From contig JBLFWJ010000019.1 in NCBI GenBank assembly GCA_047611425.1, positions 1 through 28,964 of the forward strand: a stretch of 28,964 nt of DNA, in the 5' to 3' direction. The number at the start of each line of letters is the position of its first letter. Within the stretch, counting starts at the first letter, position 1. The notes under the pieces were generated by a model, which saw nothing but the letters and a program-made list of their open reading frames with translations, made no database searches and was not told the origin of the DNA. Shown here one piece after another: positions 13,193 through 21,398 of this stretch. The position numbers and the translations under genes were made by a program. This stretch comes from JBLFWJ01 sp047611425 (GTDB taxonomy: Bacteria > Bacteroidota > Bacteroidia > UBA10329).

Positions 13193-15853
13193 TTAGTAGT
13201 CGTACCAGTCTTTTCTTCTGCTCAGCTTCAAGTCCTGAAGAACAGGTGATTTCACGTTCAAGTCTAAACTCCAACTTTGAAGTGTACCGAATGGTACCCA
13301 ATTGAATTTGAACTCCCAACAATGCAAGTCACGGTATATCGTTACATTGGTTTGGGTGAGTTTCTTATTGACGAAATCGTATCCTGAAGAGAATCCGACT
13401 TTCCACTTTGGAGTAATACTTAAATCACCGTTGAACTGAAGAGTTTGGGTAATTTTATTTTCTATCACAGGATTATCTGTGTACGCCAAATTATAACTTA
13501 CGTACAGGTTCCATGGCACATTAAAGTCAATGAACGCCTGCGGATTCATCTGAATTTCTTCAATCTCAGCATCTGTTGAGCGGCCACTTTTAGGTGGTGT
13601 TTTTGCCTTCGATTTTCCATTTAAATTGAAACTAATTGCCACGGTAGATCTGGTAAGGTGAAGCAATTCCTTGCCGTCATTTATCAAGTATTGATGGTAT
13701 TTAAGTCCAAGCGAGTCTCTTTTATACGGAGTCCAAATCATGGAGAAATTAATATTGAATCGGTTAAGCAACTTCGTTCTTCCTGAGATGTTGAAGTCGC
13801 TTAAATTCAATGAATCCGCAAACAAGTTGTAGCTGGAAGAAATATTAAATGCTTCAAATATTTTCACTTTTTTAAATCCTGTAATCGTGTCCTTTTTACT
13901 TCGGACTTTCATCTCCAAATTGTTGTTCACTCCAAACGTGATTGCCCCAGTATTTGAAATTGGCGACTTGCCATAAATGCTCAAGTCGTCTTGCGAGTAA
14001 TTGGTTCGATTACCAAGTGAGCCTCCATAAATATATTCCTGATCGCCCATTTTAGGCCTCCAATTGAATCCAACCCTTGGGTTCATTACGTGGCGTATTC
14101 CCTTGATGGCACCTTTCTTAAATTGAATCAAACCATACAAAGTAGTGTTCATGTCGATGCCGGCCCGAAAGTCTCTATTCGAGAAGAACCCAAAACTTGT
14201 ATCGCTTACTTCTGATTGCAGTTCATTGTCCCAGCCTCTATTCAGACTTTGAAAGAACCACCGCTCATTATAGGATGCAGACGGAGTTATTGTAAAATAT
14301 TTAAACGCTTTAAATGAGGTCGATATCGGAATGCTGTGGCTAATTCCATTTCTCATACCTCTTATTGTGCTTTGCGCAAAGAAAGTCGAGTCAGGTGAGC
14401 TCACTCGATTTTCACCTCTTAATTGATAGCTCAGCCCAATCTTTTCATACCACCGTTGCTTGCCCACTGCTTCTGTCCTTTTGAATGGAAATATTCTACT
14501 CACATTAAATGCAAACTGCGGAAGTGTCACATTCACCTCTTTGGTCAGCGTGTTCTGATTGTGGCTCATGCTGGCATTAAAGGAAAAAGGCTTACCCGGC
14601 CAAGACTTTTGAAATGAAATACTTGAGGTAAAGGTGTTTCGCAAGAAGTCTCCTGTATTTGTAGTGAGGCTATTACTGAATGCGGTTGACGTTCCTGCAT
14701 TTACGTCAGCAGAAAAAGATGTGCTTGGCCTTGCTTTGGGATCTTGGGTATGCCGCCACTTTACAAAGAAATTGTTTTGAACAGAAAAGTCTGGAAAATC
14801 GGGGTCTCCATTCCTTAAAGAATTATGAGATAGTTCAATGTTTCCGCTGTACTTATACCTTCTCTTATATCTGGAGCTAAGGTTTATCCCATAACTCCCT
14901 TGCGTGTATATATCACCTCTCACAGCAAGGTCAATGGTCTCACCCAAGGCAAAGTAATATCCAAGTCCGCGAAAGAAAAAACCTTGTGTTGGCGAATCTC
15001 CATACTCCGGCAACAAGACTCCAGATTTTCTTCCTTGCTTATTTGGAAAAAACCCAAAAGGAACAACCAAGGGGGTTGTCACGCCTTCTAAAGTCAAGTA
15101 CGCTGGCCCACTAACGATTTTATCATTGGGGATTACCTTTAATTTGTTGGCAGCAATTAAGAAGTGGGGAGTATCAAGATCACAAGTTGTATAGCCACCT
15201 TTCTTTATATAGTAGAAGTCTTGTGGATTCTTCTTAACCACATTTCCATGAAGATGACCTTCGCCTTGGGCAGTTATCACCCCTGTAATTCGACCCTTTT
15301 TTGAATCAAAATTATACCGCATCGTTTCCGACTCAAACTCTTCTCCACCTTCAGAAAATACCGGAGTACCGATAATTTTCCCCGTACTATCTGGTAAACC
15401 TTTGGCAAAGACTTCCTTAATATTTTGATCTACTTCAATGTATTCCGCTTTAAGAATGATTGTTTCATAATACACTTCAGCATCTCCGTACAGATAAACC
15501 ATTTTATTCTGTACGTCAAACATGATGGAATCGGAAGCAGAATAAGTTACTTCAGAATCTAATGAAGACTTATCCACAGGCTCCGTTGAGATAGAATCCT
15601 GCGCCAAACTATCTTCTGGAGCCAATGCTTTTTCCTCGTTAAAACCTAGAGAGTCTGGCTGTAAAATCGTTGGAGAGTCAATGCTATCGTTGACTGCAGC
15701 CCCAAACCCCTTAAGCTTTTCAAGGCTAGTTTTTAGAGTGTCAGGCTCTTGCCCATGAGCGGAAATTCCCACCGCCATGAGTGCCCCAAAAAAGGCAAAT
15801 GCCATAAACCTGCAACAAGCTATGGCACGTAGATCTCTAATTCCTGAAAACAC
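13193..15853 (-). CDS. lptD: LPS-assembly protein LptD (OstA), outer membrane
   Basis: This 886-residue protein is the outer-membrane beta-barrel that inserts LPS with LptE. A signal peptide ends near HGQ. An OstA/LptA-like jellyroll follows (about residues 105-220: DSIMFDVQNKMVYLYGDAEVYYETIILKA in outline, EYIEVDQN), then the conserved GGYTTCDLDTPHF, VPFGFFPNKQGRKSGVLLPEYG and a long barrel with alternating aromatic strands ending in KDWYDY. CDL has one cysteine only, so the disulfide arrangement of E. coli LptD is not conserved. The start is uncertain: GTG at 15853 gives a basic N-region, while ATG at 15805 (MAFAFFGALMAVG) gives a compact signal peptide. A TAGCTTTG promoter box at 15870-15877 allows either. 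The gene is divergent from amiC. Confidence 0.92.
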   Translation of the reverse strand: MFSGIRDLRAIACCRFMAFAFFGALMAVGISAHGQEPDTLKTSLEKLKGFGAAVNDSIDSPTILQPDSLGFNEEKALAPEDSLAQDSISTEPVDKSSLDSEVTYSASDSIMFDVQNKMVYLYGDAEVYYETIILKAEYIEVDQNIKEVFAKGLPDSTGKIIGTPVFSEGGEEFESETMRYNFDSKKGRITGVITAQGEGHLHGNVVKKNPQDFYYIKKGGYTTCDLDTPHFLIAANKLKVIPNDKIVSGPAYLTLEGVTTPLVVPFGFFPNKQGRKSGVLLPEYGDSPTQGFFFRGLGYYFALGETIDLAVRGDIYTQGSYGINLSSRYKRRYKYSGNIELSHNSLRNGDPDFPDFSVQNNFFVKWRHTQDPKARPSTSFSADVNAGTSTAFSNSLTTNTGDFLRNTFTSSISFQKSWPGKPFSFNASMSHNQNTLTKEVNVTLPQFAFNVSRIFPFKRTEAVGKQRWYEKIGLSYQLRGENRVSSPDSTFFAQSTIRGMRNGISHSIPISTSFKAFKYFTITPSASYNERWFFQSLNRGWDNELQSEVSDTSFGFFSNRDFRAGIDMNTTLYGLIQFKKGAIKGIRHVMNPRVGFNWRPKMGDQEYIYGGSLGNRTNYSQDDLSIYGKSPISNTGAITFGVNNNLEMKVRSKKDTITGFKKVKIFEAFNISSSYNLFADSLNLSDFNISGRTKLLNRFNINFSMIWTPYKRDSLGLKYHQYLINDGKELLHLTRSTVAISFNLNGKSKAKTPPKSGRSTDAEIEEIQMNPQAFIDFNVPWNLYVSYNLAYTDNPVIENKITQTLQFNGDLSITPKWKVGFSSGYDFVNKKLTQTNVTIYRDLHCWEFKFNWVPFGTLQSWSLDLNVKSPVLQDLKLSRRKDWYDY

Positions 15854-15869
15854 GTTAATTTTAGGGCTT

Positions 15870-15877
15870 CAAAGCTA
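15870..15877 (-). promoter_or_regulatory. -7 promoter element of lptD
   Basis: The reverse strand reads TAGCTTTG (TAnnTTTG), ending 16 nt before the GTG start. TTG triplets occur 10-17 nt further upstream, closer than the usual -33 spacing. It lies in the 79-bp divergent lptD/amiC region. Confidence 0.42.
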
Positions 15878-15886
15878 ACCAATATT

Positions 15887-15901
15887 CAAGCCAACGGCTT
15901 G
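15887..15901. repeat. Inverted repeat in the lptD/amiC divergent promoter region
   Basis: CAAGCC and GGCTTG form 6-bp arms with a 3-nt centre, just upstream of the lptD -7 box and 32 bp before the amiC start. It could be an operator shared by both envelope genes. Confidence 0.3.
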
Positions 15902-15932
15902 GGAATAAAGACGAAAGTAGCTTAAGATCATT

Positions 15933-17732
15933 GTGATAAACCGACCCTTATTTTCCCTAATTATTGCGCTGTTCCCGTTGTTCCTTTTTGGACAGACGGC
16001 AGATGAGCCATACAGAATGAAAACTGTCGTGATCGATGCTGGTCATGGAGGCAAAGACCCAGGAAACCTTGGTACGGGTAGATTCGAGTGGCGTGAAAAG
16101 GACATTGCGCTTGATGTGGCTCTTAAATTAGGTGAGTATATTAATGAGCAATTTCCAGAGATTAATGTGATGTACACCCGAGATACGGATGTATTCATCG
16201 GATTAAATGAACGAGCCGATATCGCGAATAATGCAAAGGCAGATATGTTCATTAGTGTGCACTGTAATGCGGTTGAGTATCCTTCGGCAAGAGGGGTGGA
16301 AACGTTCGCCCTAGGTTTACATAAGAATGAGGAGAACCTGAAGGTGGCAATGAAGGAGAATTCCGCCATTACCTTGGAAGACGACTACGAGGCCAAGTAT
16401 GGTGGATTTGACCCAAATAGTCCAGAAGGAATTATTGCATTAACCATGATGCAAAGTGCATTTCTAGATCAAAGCCTAAGAATCTCATCATACATTCAAA
16501 AACAGTTTAAAGAACGAGTTGGGCGAAGAGACCGAGGTGTAAAGCAGGCTGGGTTTCTGGTTTTGAGGAGAACAACAATGCCAAGTATCCTTATTGAATT
16601 GGGATTTCTGACAAATCCGGAAGAAGAGGATTTCTTGAATACGGAAAGTGGTAGAGTTTACATGGCTTCGGCAATTTTAAGAGGATTCAAGGAGTACAAG
16701 ACGACCGTTGAAGATCCTTTGGGAGAAACTCCAAAAGAAGAAGAGAAGCCGAAAGAGGTTTCAGTTGATCTAAAACAAGCTGAACTAAAAGCTGAAATTG
16801 AGCGCAAGAAAGCAGAATTGGCCGCACAAAGAGGGATTGATCTGGCTGCAGAGGAAGCTAAAAAAGCCAAGGAAGATAGTTTAAAGGTTGAGGCTGAGAA
16901 GAAAGCAGCGACTGAAAAAGCTGCTTTGGAAGCGCAACAAAAGGAAACAGAACGAATAGCCGAAGTGGCCAGGTTGAAGGAATTGACCGATGCAGAAGAA
17001 AAGCGTTTAGCAGAACAAGCTGCTAAGGCTGAAGCGGATAAGGCTGAAAAAGACAGAACTAATTTTGAAGCCGAAGAACTTGCAAAAGCGCAAGCCGCAG
17101 CTAACGACAGTGCTCGAATTCAAGCTGAGCAGCTGGCAGAAGTGCAAAGAATAGCCGAGGAAAAGAAAATCATTGAAGTCCAAAAGCAGAAAGAAGCTGC
17201 GAAACAGGCAGAGATTCAGAAAATATTGGAAGCCTCAGAACGAGCTCCCGTTGAGGAAAAAGACGAAATAGACGAGGCTAAGGTTGCAGCTGCAGCAGCT
17301 AATGCCGCCAAACTAGAAGAATTAAGAAAGAAGAAAGCTGAGGTTGAGGCAAGACTTGCAAAACTGACAGCAGAGAAGAATGGAGAAATAGTACAGCCTG
17401 AGAAAAAGAAAAAAGTGGTGAAAGTACCTAAGCAATCAAAGGAGGTGGTTTCAACCACCGAGGTTACTGCTGGCTTAGTATTTAGAATTCAAATTCATAC
17501 TGCAACTAATCGAATCGATACATCCTCCTCGTTATTCAAAGATGTTTCCGTGTGGGAATACGAACAGGCTGGGCTGTTTAAATATACCACAGGAGAGTTT
17601 GCGAATGTTGAGGAGGCAACGCCAACACAATCGAAAATGCGAGACCTTGGTTTTAAAGGCGCTTTTGTCGTGGCATTCAATGATGGTCAGCGAATTAAAG
17701 TGAGTGAAGCGAGGGCGCTTCTGAACAAATAG
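15933..17732 (+). CDS. amiC: N-acetylmuramoyl-L-alanine amidase with long coiled-coil linker and SPOR-like tail
   Basis: This 599-residue periplasmic amidase cleaves the peptide from MurNAc, typically during daughter-cell separation. A signal peptide (about 1-21, ending LFGQ) precedes an Amidase_3 domain (about 30-240). Zinc ligands H38 (DAGHGGKD), E55 (WREKD) and H110 (SVHCNA) and catalytic E222 (LIELGFLTN) are all present. Residues about 265-505 are a Lys/Ala/Glu-rich, probably coiled-coil linker. The last 80 residues are SPOR-like (FRIQIHTATNR ... FKGAFVVAFNDGQRI) and probably target septal peptidoglycan. The start is GTG at 15933; the next Met (residue 29) would remove the signal peptide. 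mlaD follows 7 bp downstream. Confidence 0.93.
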   Translation: MINRPLFSLIIALFPLFLFGQTADEPYRMKTVVIDAGHGGKDPGNLGTGRFEWREKDIALDVALKLGEYINEQFPEINVMYTRDTDVFIGLNERADIANNAKADMFISVHCNAVEYPSARGVETFALGLHKNEENLKVAMKENSAITLEDDYEAKYGGFDPNSPEGIIALTMMQSAFLDQSLRISSYIQKQFKERVGRRDRGVKQAGFLVLRRTTMPSILIELGFLTNPEEEDFLNTESGRVYMASAILRGFKEYKTTVEDPLGETPKEEEKPKEVSVDLKQAELKAEIERKKAELAAQRGIDLAAEEAKKAKEDSLKVEAEKKAATEKAALEAQQKETERIAEVARLKELTDAEEKRLAEQAAKAEADKAEKDRTNFEAEELAKAQAAANDSARIQAEQLAEVQRIAEEKKIIEVQKQKEAAKQAEIQKILEASERAPVEEKDEIDEAKVAAAAANAAKLEELRKKKAEVEARLAKLTAEKNGEIVQPEKKKKVVKVPKQSKEVVSTTEVTAGLVFRIQIHTATNRIDTSSSLFKDVSVWEYEQAGLFKYTTGEFANVEEATPTQSKMRDLGFKGAFVVAFNDGQRIKVSEARALLNK

Positions 17733-17739
17733 TCAGAAA

Positions 17740-18732
17740 TTGAAACACCAAAAGGAAATATCCACGGCAATTATCGCACTCTGCACCATTCTTGGTGTGG
17801 TTTGGGGCTACAACTTTTTGAAGGGCACAAACATGTTCGACAAGCAAGTAAGCTTGTATACCGTATACGATGATATCGATGGACTTACCGAATCCAGTGC
17901 TGTAGTTGTTAGCGGATTTAAAGTTGGTATTGTAAAGGATATCTTCTTCAAGGATCAATCCTCTGGGCAGTTGGTTGTCGAGTTGGTGATGACAGAGGAC
18001 AATGTTTTGGTGACCAAAACAACCCAAGCAAAATTGGTGAGTTCCGACTTCTTTGGCACCAAGGCCATTGAGCTTATTCTGGATAACGGAGTGCCAATAG
18101 AACCAAATGATACACTCCCATCCCTGATTGAAGGTACCTTAACTGAGGAGCTGACAAACGTTTCTAAAAGTTTGATTCCGCTTAAAGTGAAAGCCGAGAA
18201 TATGATTCAAACGCTTGATACGCTTTTGATGGATTTTCGAGATTTAGTTGGAGATGGAAATCGTCCAAGTTCATTGAATAGTGCTTTCAAGGACCTTGCT
18301 GTCACGATGGATAACCTTAAATCATTAACAGGTAAGGTCGACAATATCGTTGATGAGGATGGTAGTCTTGGTCGTATTCTAGAAGATGTCGAGGGTTTTA
18401 CATCCGTTTTGGAAAAGAATCAGGATGAATTGGATAATCTGCTTGGAAACTTGAGCAGTTTTTCAGACACGCTTGTGGCTGCCGATTTAGCTGCAACGAT
18501 TGACAACGCGAACAAAACGTTTGCTGAGTTAACCATCGTTCTAGAAAGGGTAAATGCTGGAGAAGGGAGTATTGGCAAGTTGATGAAAGATGAAGCTGTG
18601 TATGACAATCTTGAAAAGGCTACAGCCGATCTTGACAGCCTGTTGCTCGATATGAAAGCCAGGCCTGGCCGATACATTCACTTTTCCGTTTTCGGAAAGA
18701 AGGACAAGGACGGCAAAACGAAGAAAAAATAG
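17740..18732 (+). CDS. mlaD: MlaD/MCE-family lipid-transport protein
   Basis: This 330-residue protein is anchored in the inner membrane by one N-terminal helix (about 9-26: TAIIALCTILGVVWGYNFL). An MCE domain follows (about 37-115: YTVYDDIDGLTESSAVVVSG, FKVGIVKDIFF, SSDFFGTKAIELIL). MCE proteins form hexameric rings that carry phospholipids between inner and outer membranes. The C-terminal half is helical with repeated 'ATIDNANKTFAELT/LGRILEDVEG' type segments and a Lys-rich end. The start is TTG at 17740; no ATG upstream or before the membrane helix fits. The MlaE/MlaF permease and ATPase genes are not in this window. It is co-transcribed with amiC. Confidence 0.9.
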   Translation: MKHQKEISTAIIALCTILGVVWGYNFLKGTNMFDKQVSLYTVYDDIDGLTESSAVVVSGFKVGIVKDIFFKDQSSGQLVVELVMTEDNVLVTKTTQAKLVSSDFFGTKAIELILDNGVPIEPNDTLPSLIEGTLTEELTNVSKSLIPLKVKAENMIQTLDTLLMDFRDLVGDGNRPSSLNSAFKDLAVTMDNLKSLTGKVDNIVDEDGSLGRILEDVEGFTSVLEKNQDELDNLLGNLSSFSDTLVAADLAATIDNANKTFAELTIVLERVNAGEGSIGKLMKDEAVYDNLEKATADLDSLLLDMKARPGRYIHFSVFGKKDKDGKTKKK

Positions 18733-18759
18733 TTTGTAGCTGATTGTTGAGCGTTTTTT

Positions 18760-18792
18760 AAACTCTCGACTCTTAGCTCGAAACTCTCAACT
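18760..18792 (+). repeat. Imperfect direct repeat in the leader of the Fe-S gene
   Basis: AAACTCTCGACT (18760-18771) and AAACTCTCAACT (18781-18792) are 12-bp copies with one difference, 21 bp apart, ending 3 bp before the ATG at 18796. Such CTCAACT-rich tracts occur between genes in many Bacteroidota. The role is unknown. Confidence 0.45.
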
Positions 18793-18795
18793 ATA

Positions 18796-20106
18796 ATGGA
18801 ATACATCCCAAACATAATTTTTCTGTTGCTCCTAGTTGGAGCCGGAGCGTGGTTCGCAAAAAATGCTGGCCGGATTCGAAGAAACATCCTTCTTGGAAGA
18901 GATGTTAAAATTGAAGGAGACAGCTCGTTGAGAATGAGAACCATGATGAAGGTCGCATTCGGACAATCTAAAATGGTTGTACGTCCTGTTGCAGGGTTTC
19001 TTCATATGATTGTTTATGTAGGATTTGTTCTGATAAACATTGAAGTTGCCGAGATTGTAATCGATGGTCTTTTGGGAACTCACCGCATTTTCGCAGCACC
19101 TCTAGGTGGATTGTACACAGCCGCTATCGGATTCTTTGAAGTGCTAGGATTAGGAGTACTTGTTTCCTGCGCCATCTTCCTTTACAGAAGGAATGTGATG
19201 AAGATTGACCGGTTCCATAATGCTGAAATGGAAGGATGGCCATTCAAGGATGCCAATTACATTCTAATCATTGAAATCGTTTTGATGAGTGCTTTGCTCA
19301 TCATGAATGCTGCCGAAGCCAACTTTGAGCACAAAGTTGCCGGGCCATTCCTCATAAGCCAATTCATTGCGCCATTATTTGGGGGAATGGATCAGGGCAC
19401 CCTTCATTTTATTGAGCGCACTTGTTGGTGGGGACATATCATCGGAATTCTTCTGTTCCTTAATTACCTGCCGTTTTCAAAGCATTTTCACATCATCCTT
19501 GCTTTTCCAAACACCTACTATTCTAAGCTAAAGCCAAAGGGTGAATTCAATAATCTTGAAGCCGTAAAGAAGGAGGTTGAAATGATGATGGATCCAAATG
19601 CCGATCCTTATGCTGCACCTCCAGAGCCAGTTGGCGAACCTCAGAGATTTGGGGCAAAGGATGTTCAAGACCTTTCCTGGGTTCAATTGATGAATGCTTA
19701 CACGTGTACAGAGTGCGGTAGATGTACTTCTAGCTGTCCTGCAAGTATTACTGGGAAGAAGTTGTCACCTCGTAAAATCATGATGGATACTCGTGATCGT
19801 CTTGACGAGGTTGGGAAGAATATTGATGTAAACGGAGGTGAGTTTAAAGATGATGGCCGAAGCCTTTTGGGAGACTTTATTTCGGAAGAAGAACTTTGGG
19901 CTTGTACTTCATGCAATGCATGTACCGAAGCCTGCCCAGTAAATATTGATCCACTTTCAATCATCGTAGATCTAAGAAGATATTTGGTGATGGAAGAATC
20001 GAAAATCCCAACGGAGTTGGCGCCTGTCTTTACCAATATTGAGAATAATGGTGCCCCATGGCAATTCGCACAAGCGGATCGGGCCAATTGGATAACTGAA
20101 GAATAA
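18796..20106 (+). CDS. Membrane-bound Fe-S oxidoreductase subunit (HdrE/DsrM-like cytochrome b plus two 4Fe-4S clusters)
   Basis: The 436-residue protein has about five membrane helices (roughly 5-20, 68-92, 103-128, 154-173, 210-235). Histidines in and near the helices (GFLHMIV; WWGHIIG; LPFSKHFHII) match b-haem cytochromes of the HdrE/NarI kind. A soluble C-terminal domain carries two 4Fe-4S motifs, CTECGRCTSSCP (C304, C307, C310, C314) and CTSCNACTEACP (C370, C373, C376, C380). It should pass electrons between the quinone pool and a soluble partner, most likely the CCG-domain protein encoded 7 bp downstream. Together they resemble split versions of the membrane ETF:menaquinone oxidoreductases with DUF224/CCG domains. 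The true partner is unknown. It follows mlaD after 63 bp and probably shares its operon. Confidence 0.85.
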   Translation: MEYIPNIIFLLLLVGAGAWFAKNAGRIRRNILLGRDVKIEGDSSLRMRTMMKVAFGQSKMVVRPVAGFLHMIVYVGFVLINIEVAEIVIDGLLGTHRIFAAPLGGLYTAAIGFFEVLGLGVLVSCAIFLYRRNVMKIDRFHNAEMEGWPFKDANYILIIEIVLMSALLIMNAAEANFEHKVAGPFLISQFIAPLFGGMDQGTLHFIERTCWWGHIIGILLFLNYLPFSKHFHIILAFPNTYYSKLKPKGEFNNLEAVKKEVEMMMDPNADPYAAPPEPVGEPQRFGAKDVQDLSWVQLMNAYTCTECGRCTSSCPASITGKKLSPRKIMMDTRDRLDEVGKNIDVNGGEFKDDGRSLLGDFISEEELWACTSCNACTEACPVNIDPLSIIVDLRRYLVMEESKIPTELAPVFTNIENNGAPWQFAQADRANWITEE

Positions 20107-20113
20107 AATTGAA

Positions 20114-20905
20114 ATGAGCGAAGCGATAAAAGTGCCGTTGATGTCAGAAATGCTTGCCGCTGGTGAGACACCTGATGTACTATTCTGGGTTGGTTGTTCG
20201 GGAAGTTTTGATGATCGGGCAAAGAAGATTACTAAAGCGATTGTGAAGATCCTCAATCAGGTAGGAGTGAAGTTCGCAGTTTTGGGAGCAGAAGAAGGTT
20301 GTACTGGTGACCCCGCAAAACGTGCGGGAAACGAATTCTTGTTTCAAATGCAAGCCATGATGAACATCCAAGTTCTGAATGGCTACGAGGTGAAGAAAAT
20401 CGTTACCGGTTGCCCGCATTGCTTCAACACGATCAAGAATGAATATCCAGAATTGGGGGGTACGTATGAAGTAATTCATCATACTCAACTTATCCAGCAG
20501 TTAATTGATGAAGGAAAACTGAAGGTTGAAGGTGGCGCGTATAAAGGCAAGAAGATTACATTCCACGATCCCTGTTATTTAGGTAGAGGAAATGGTGAGT
20601 ATGAAGCACCAAGATCCATAATGGAAAAGTTAGATGGAGAGTTGGCCGAAATGAAGCGTTCTAAAGCCAATGGTCTTTGCTGTGGTGCTGGTGGCGCTCA
20701 AATGTTCAAGGAAGCCGAGCCGGGGGATAAAGAAATCAATATGGAAAGGGCAGAGGAAGCAATTGAGCTGAATCCTGCCGTGATTGCAACTGGCTGTCCA
20801 TTTTGCAACACAATGATGACTGACGGTGTTAAGTATCTTGATAAGCAAGATGATGTTGAAGTATTGGATCTTGCAGAAATGATTGCCAACGCAAATGACC
20901 TTTAA
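20114..20905 (+). CDS. CCG-domain (HdrB/GlpC-like) Fe-S protein, partner of the membrane subunit
   Basis: The 263 residues contain two CCG-type cysteine modules. The second is complete: C154 (DPCYLGRGNGEY), C189-C190-G (LCCGAGGA), C228 and C231 (TGCPFC). The first has C28 (GCSGS), C63 followed by Thr instead of a second Cys (EEGCTGDP), then C100 and C103 (TGCPHC). In heterodisulfide reductase such cysteines hold a non-cubane 4Fe-4S centre that does disulfide or thiol chemistry. There is no signal peptide or membrane segment, so it is cytoplasmic and docks on the membrane subunit 7 bp upstream. The redox substrate is not evident. Confidence 0.87.
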   Translation: MSEAIKVPLMSEMLAAGETPDVLFWVGCSGSFDDRAKKITKAIVKILNQVGVKFAVLGAEEGCTGDPAKRAGNEFLFQMQAMMNIQVLNGYEVKKIVTGCPHCFNTIKNEYPELGGTYEVIHHTQLIQQLIDEGKLKVEGGAYKGKKITFHDPCYLGRGNGEYEAPRSIMEKLDGELAEMKRSKANGLCCGAGGAQMFKEAEPGDKEINMERAEEAIELNPAVIATGCPFCNTMMTDGVKYLDKQDDVEVLDLAEMIANANDL

Positions 20906-20909
20906 TCAA

Positions 20910-21398
20910 ATGAAGAAGTTTGAGAATTTTCCAGCCAACTCTAAAGTTTGGATTTATCAGTGTGAGCGGGCCCTGACAACTGATGAGGTAGATTTCATTC
21001 TCAATATTGGAAATGAATTTTCTTCACAATGGGCAAGTCATGGTGCTCCGGTTAATGGTGCAATTGATGTTTTGTACAATCGATTCGTGGTTGTTGTCGC
21101 TGAGGATAGCGGACAAATTGGTGGCTGTTCTATAGACACCTCAGTAGGGGTGATTCGAAAGGCTCAAGCAACTCTTTCTGTAGATTTCTTTGATCGGATG
21201 ACGCTCGCATACTTAGCTTCTGATTCAGTCGAGGCCGTTCATGTCAATAAGCTTGATGAAGCGGTTGGCGAAGGTCTTCTCGGTGCGAAAACAACAGTAT
21301 TCAACAATACCGTGACGGACCTTACTGGTTTGCGAAATGATTGGATGATCCCTTTGGAAAAAAGCTGGGCTTGGGGTAGGGTTTCAACCCACGCATAA
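20910..21398 (+). CDS. Small conserved Bacteroidota protein of unknown function (often mislabelled 'ABC transporter ATPase')
   Basis: The 162-residue protein (from ATG 20910, MKKFENFPANSKVWIYQ) resembles a compact Bacteroidota family whose database label is often 'ABC transporter ATPase'. There is no Walker A, Walker B or ABC signature, so the label is wrong for this sequence. Conserved-looking features are KVWIYQ, WASHGAPVN, YNRFVVVV, GGCSIDTSVG, TVFNNTV and the C-terminal WMIPLEKSW. In-frame starts at 20883 (TTG) and 20895 (ATG) lie inside the CCG gene; 20910 matches the family start I remember. It is the last gene of the plus-strand run and its TAA touches the stop of the converging OstA-like gene. 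Confidence 0.75.
   Translation: MKKFENFPANSKVWIYQCERALTTDEVDFILNIGNEFSSQWASHGAPVNGAIDVLYNRFVVVVAEDSGQIGGCSIDTSVGVIRKAQATLSVDFFDRMTLAYLASDSVEAVHVNKLDEAVGEGLLGAKTTVFNNTVTDLTGLRNDWMIPLEKSWAWGRVSTHA

Noticed and set aside
20910..21398. ABC transporter ATPase
   Set aside because: The protein has no Walker A, Walker B or ABC signature motif and is far too short.
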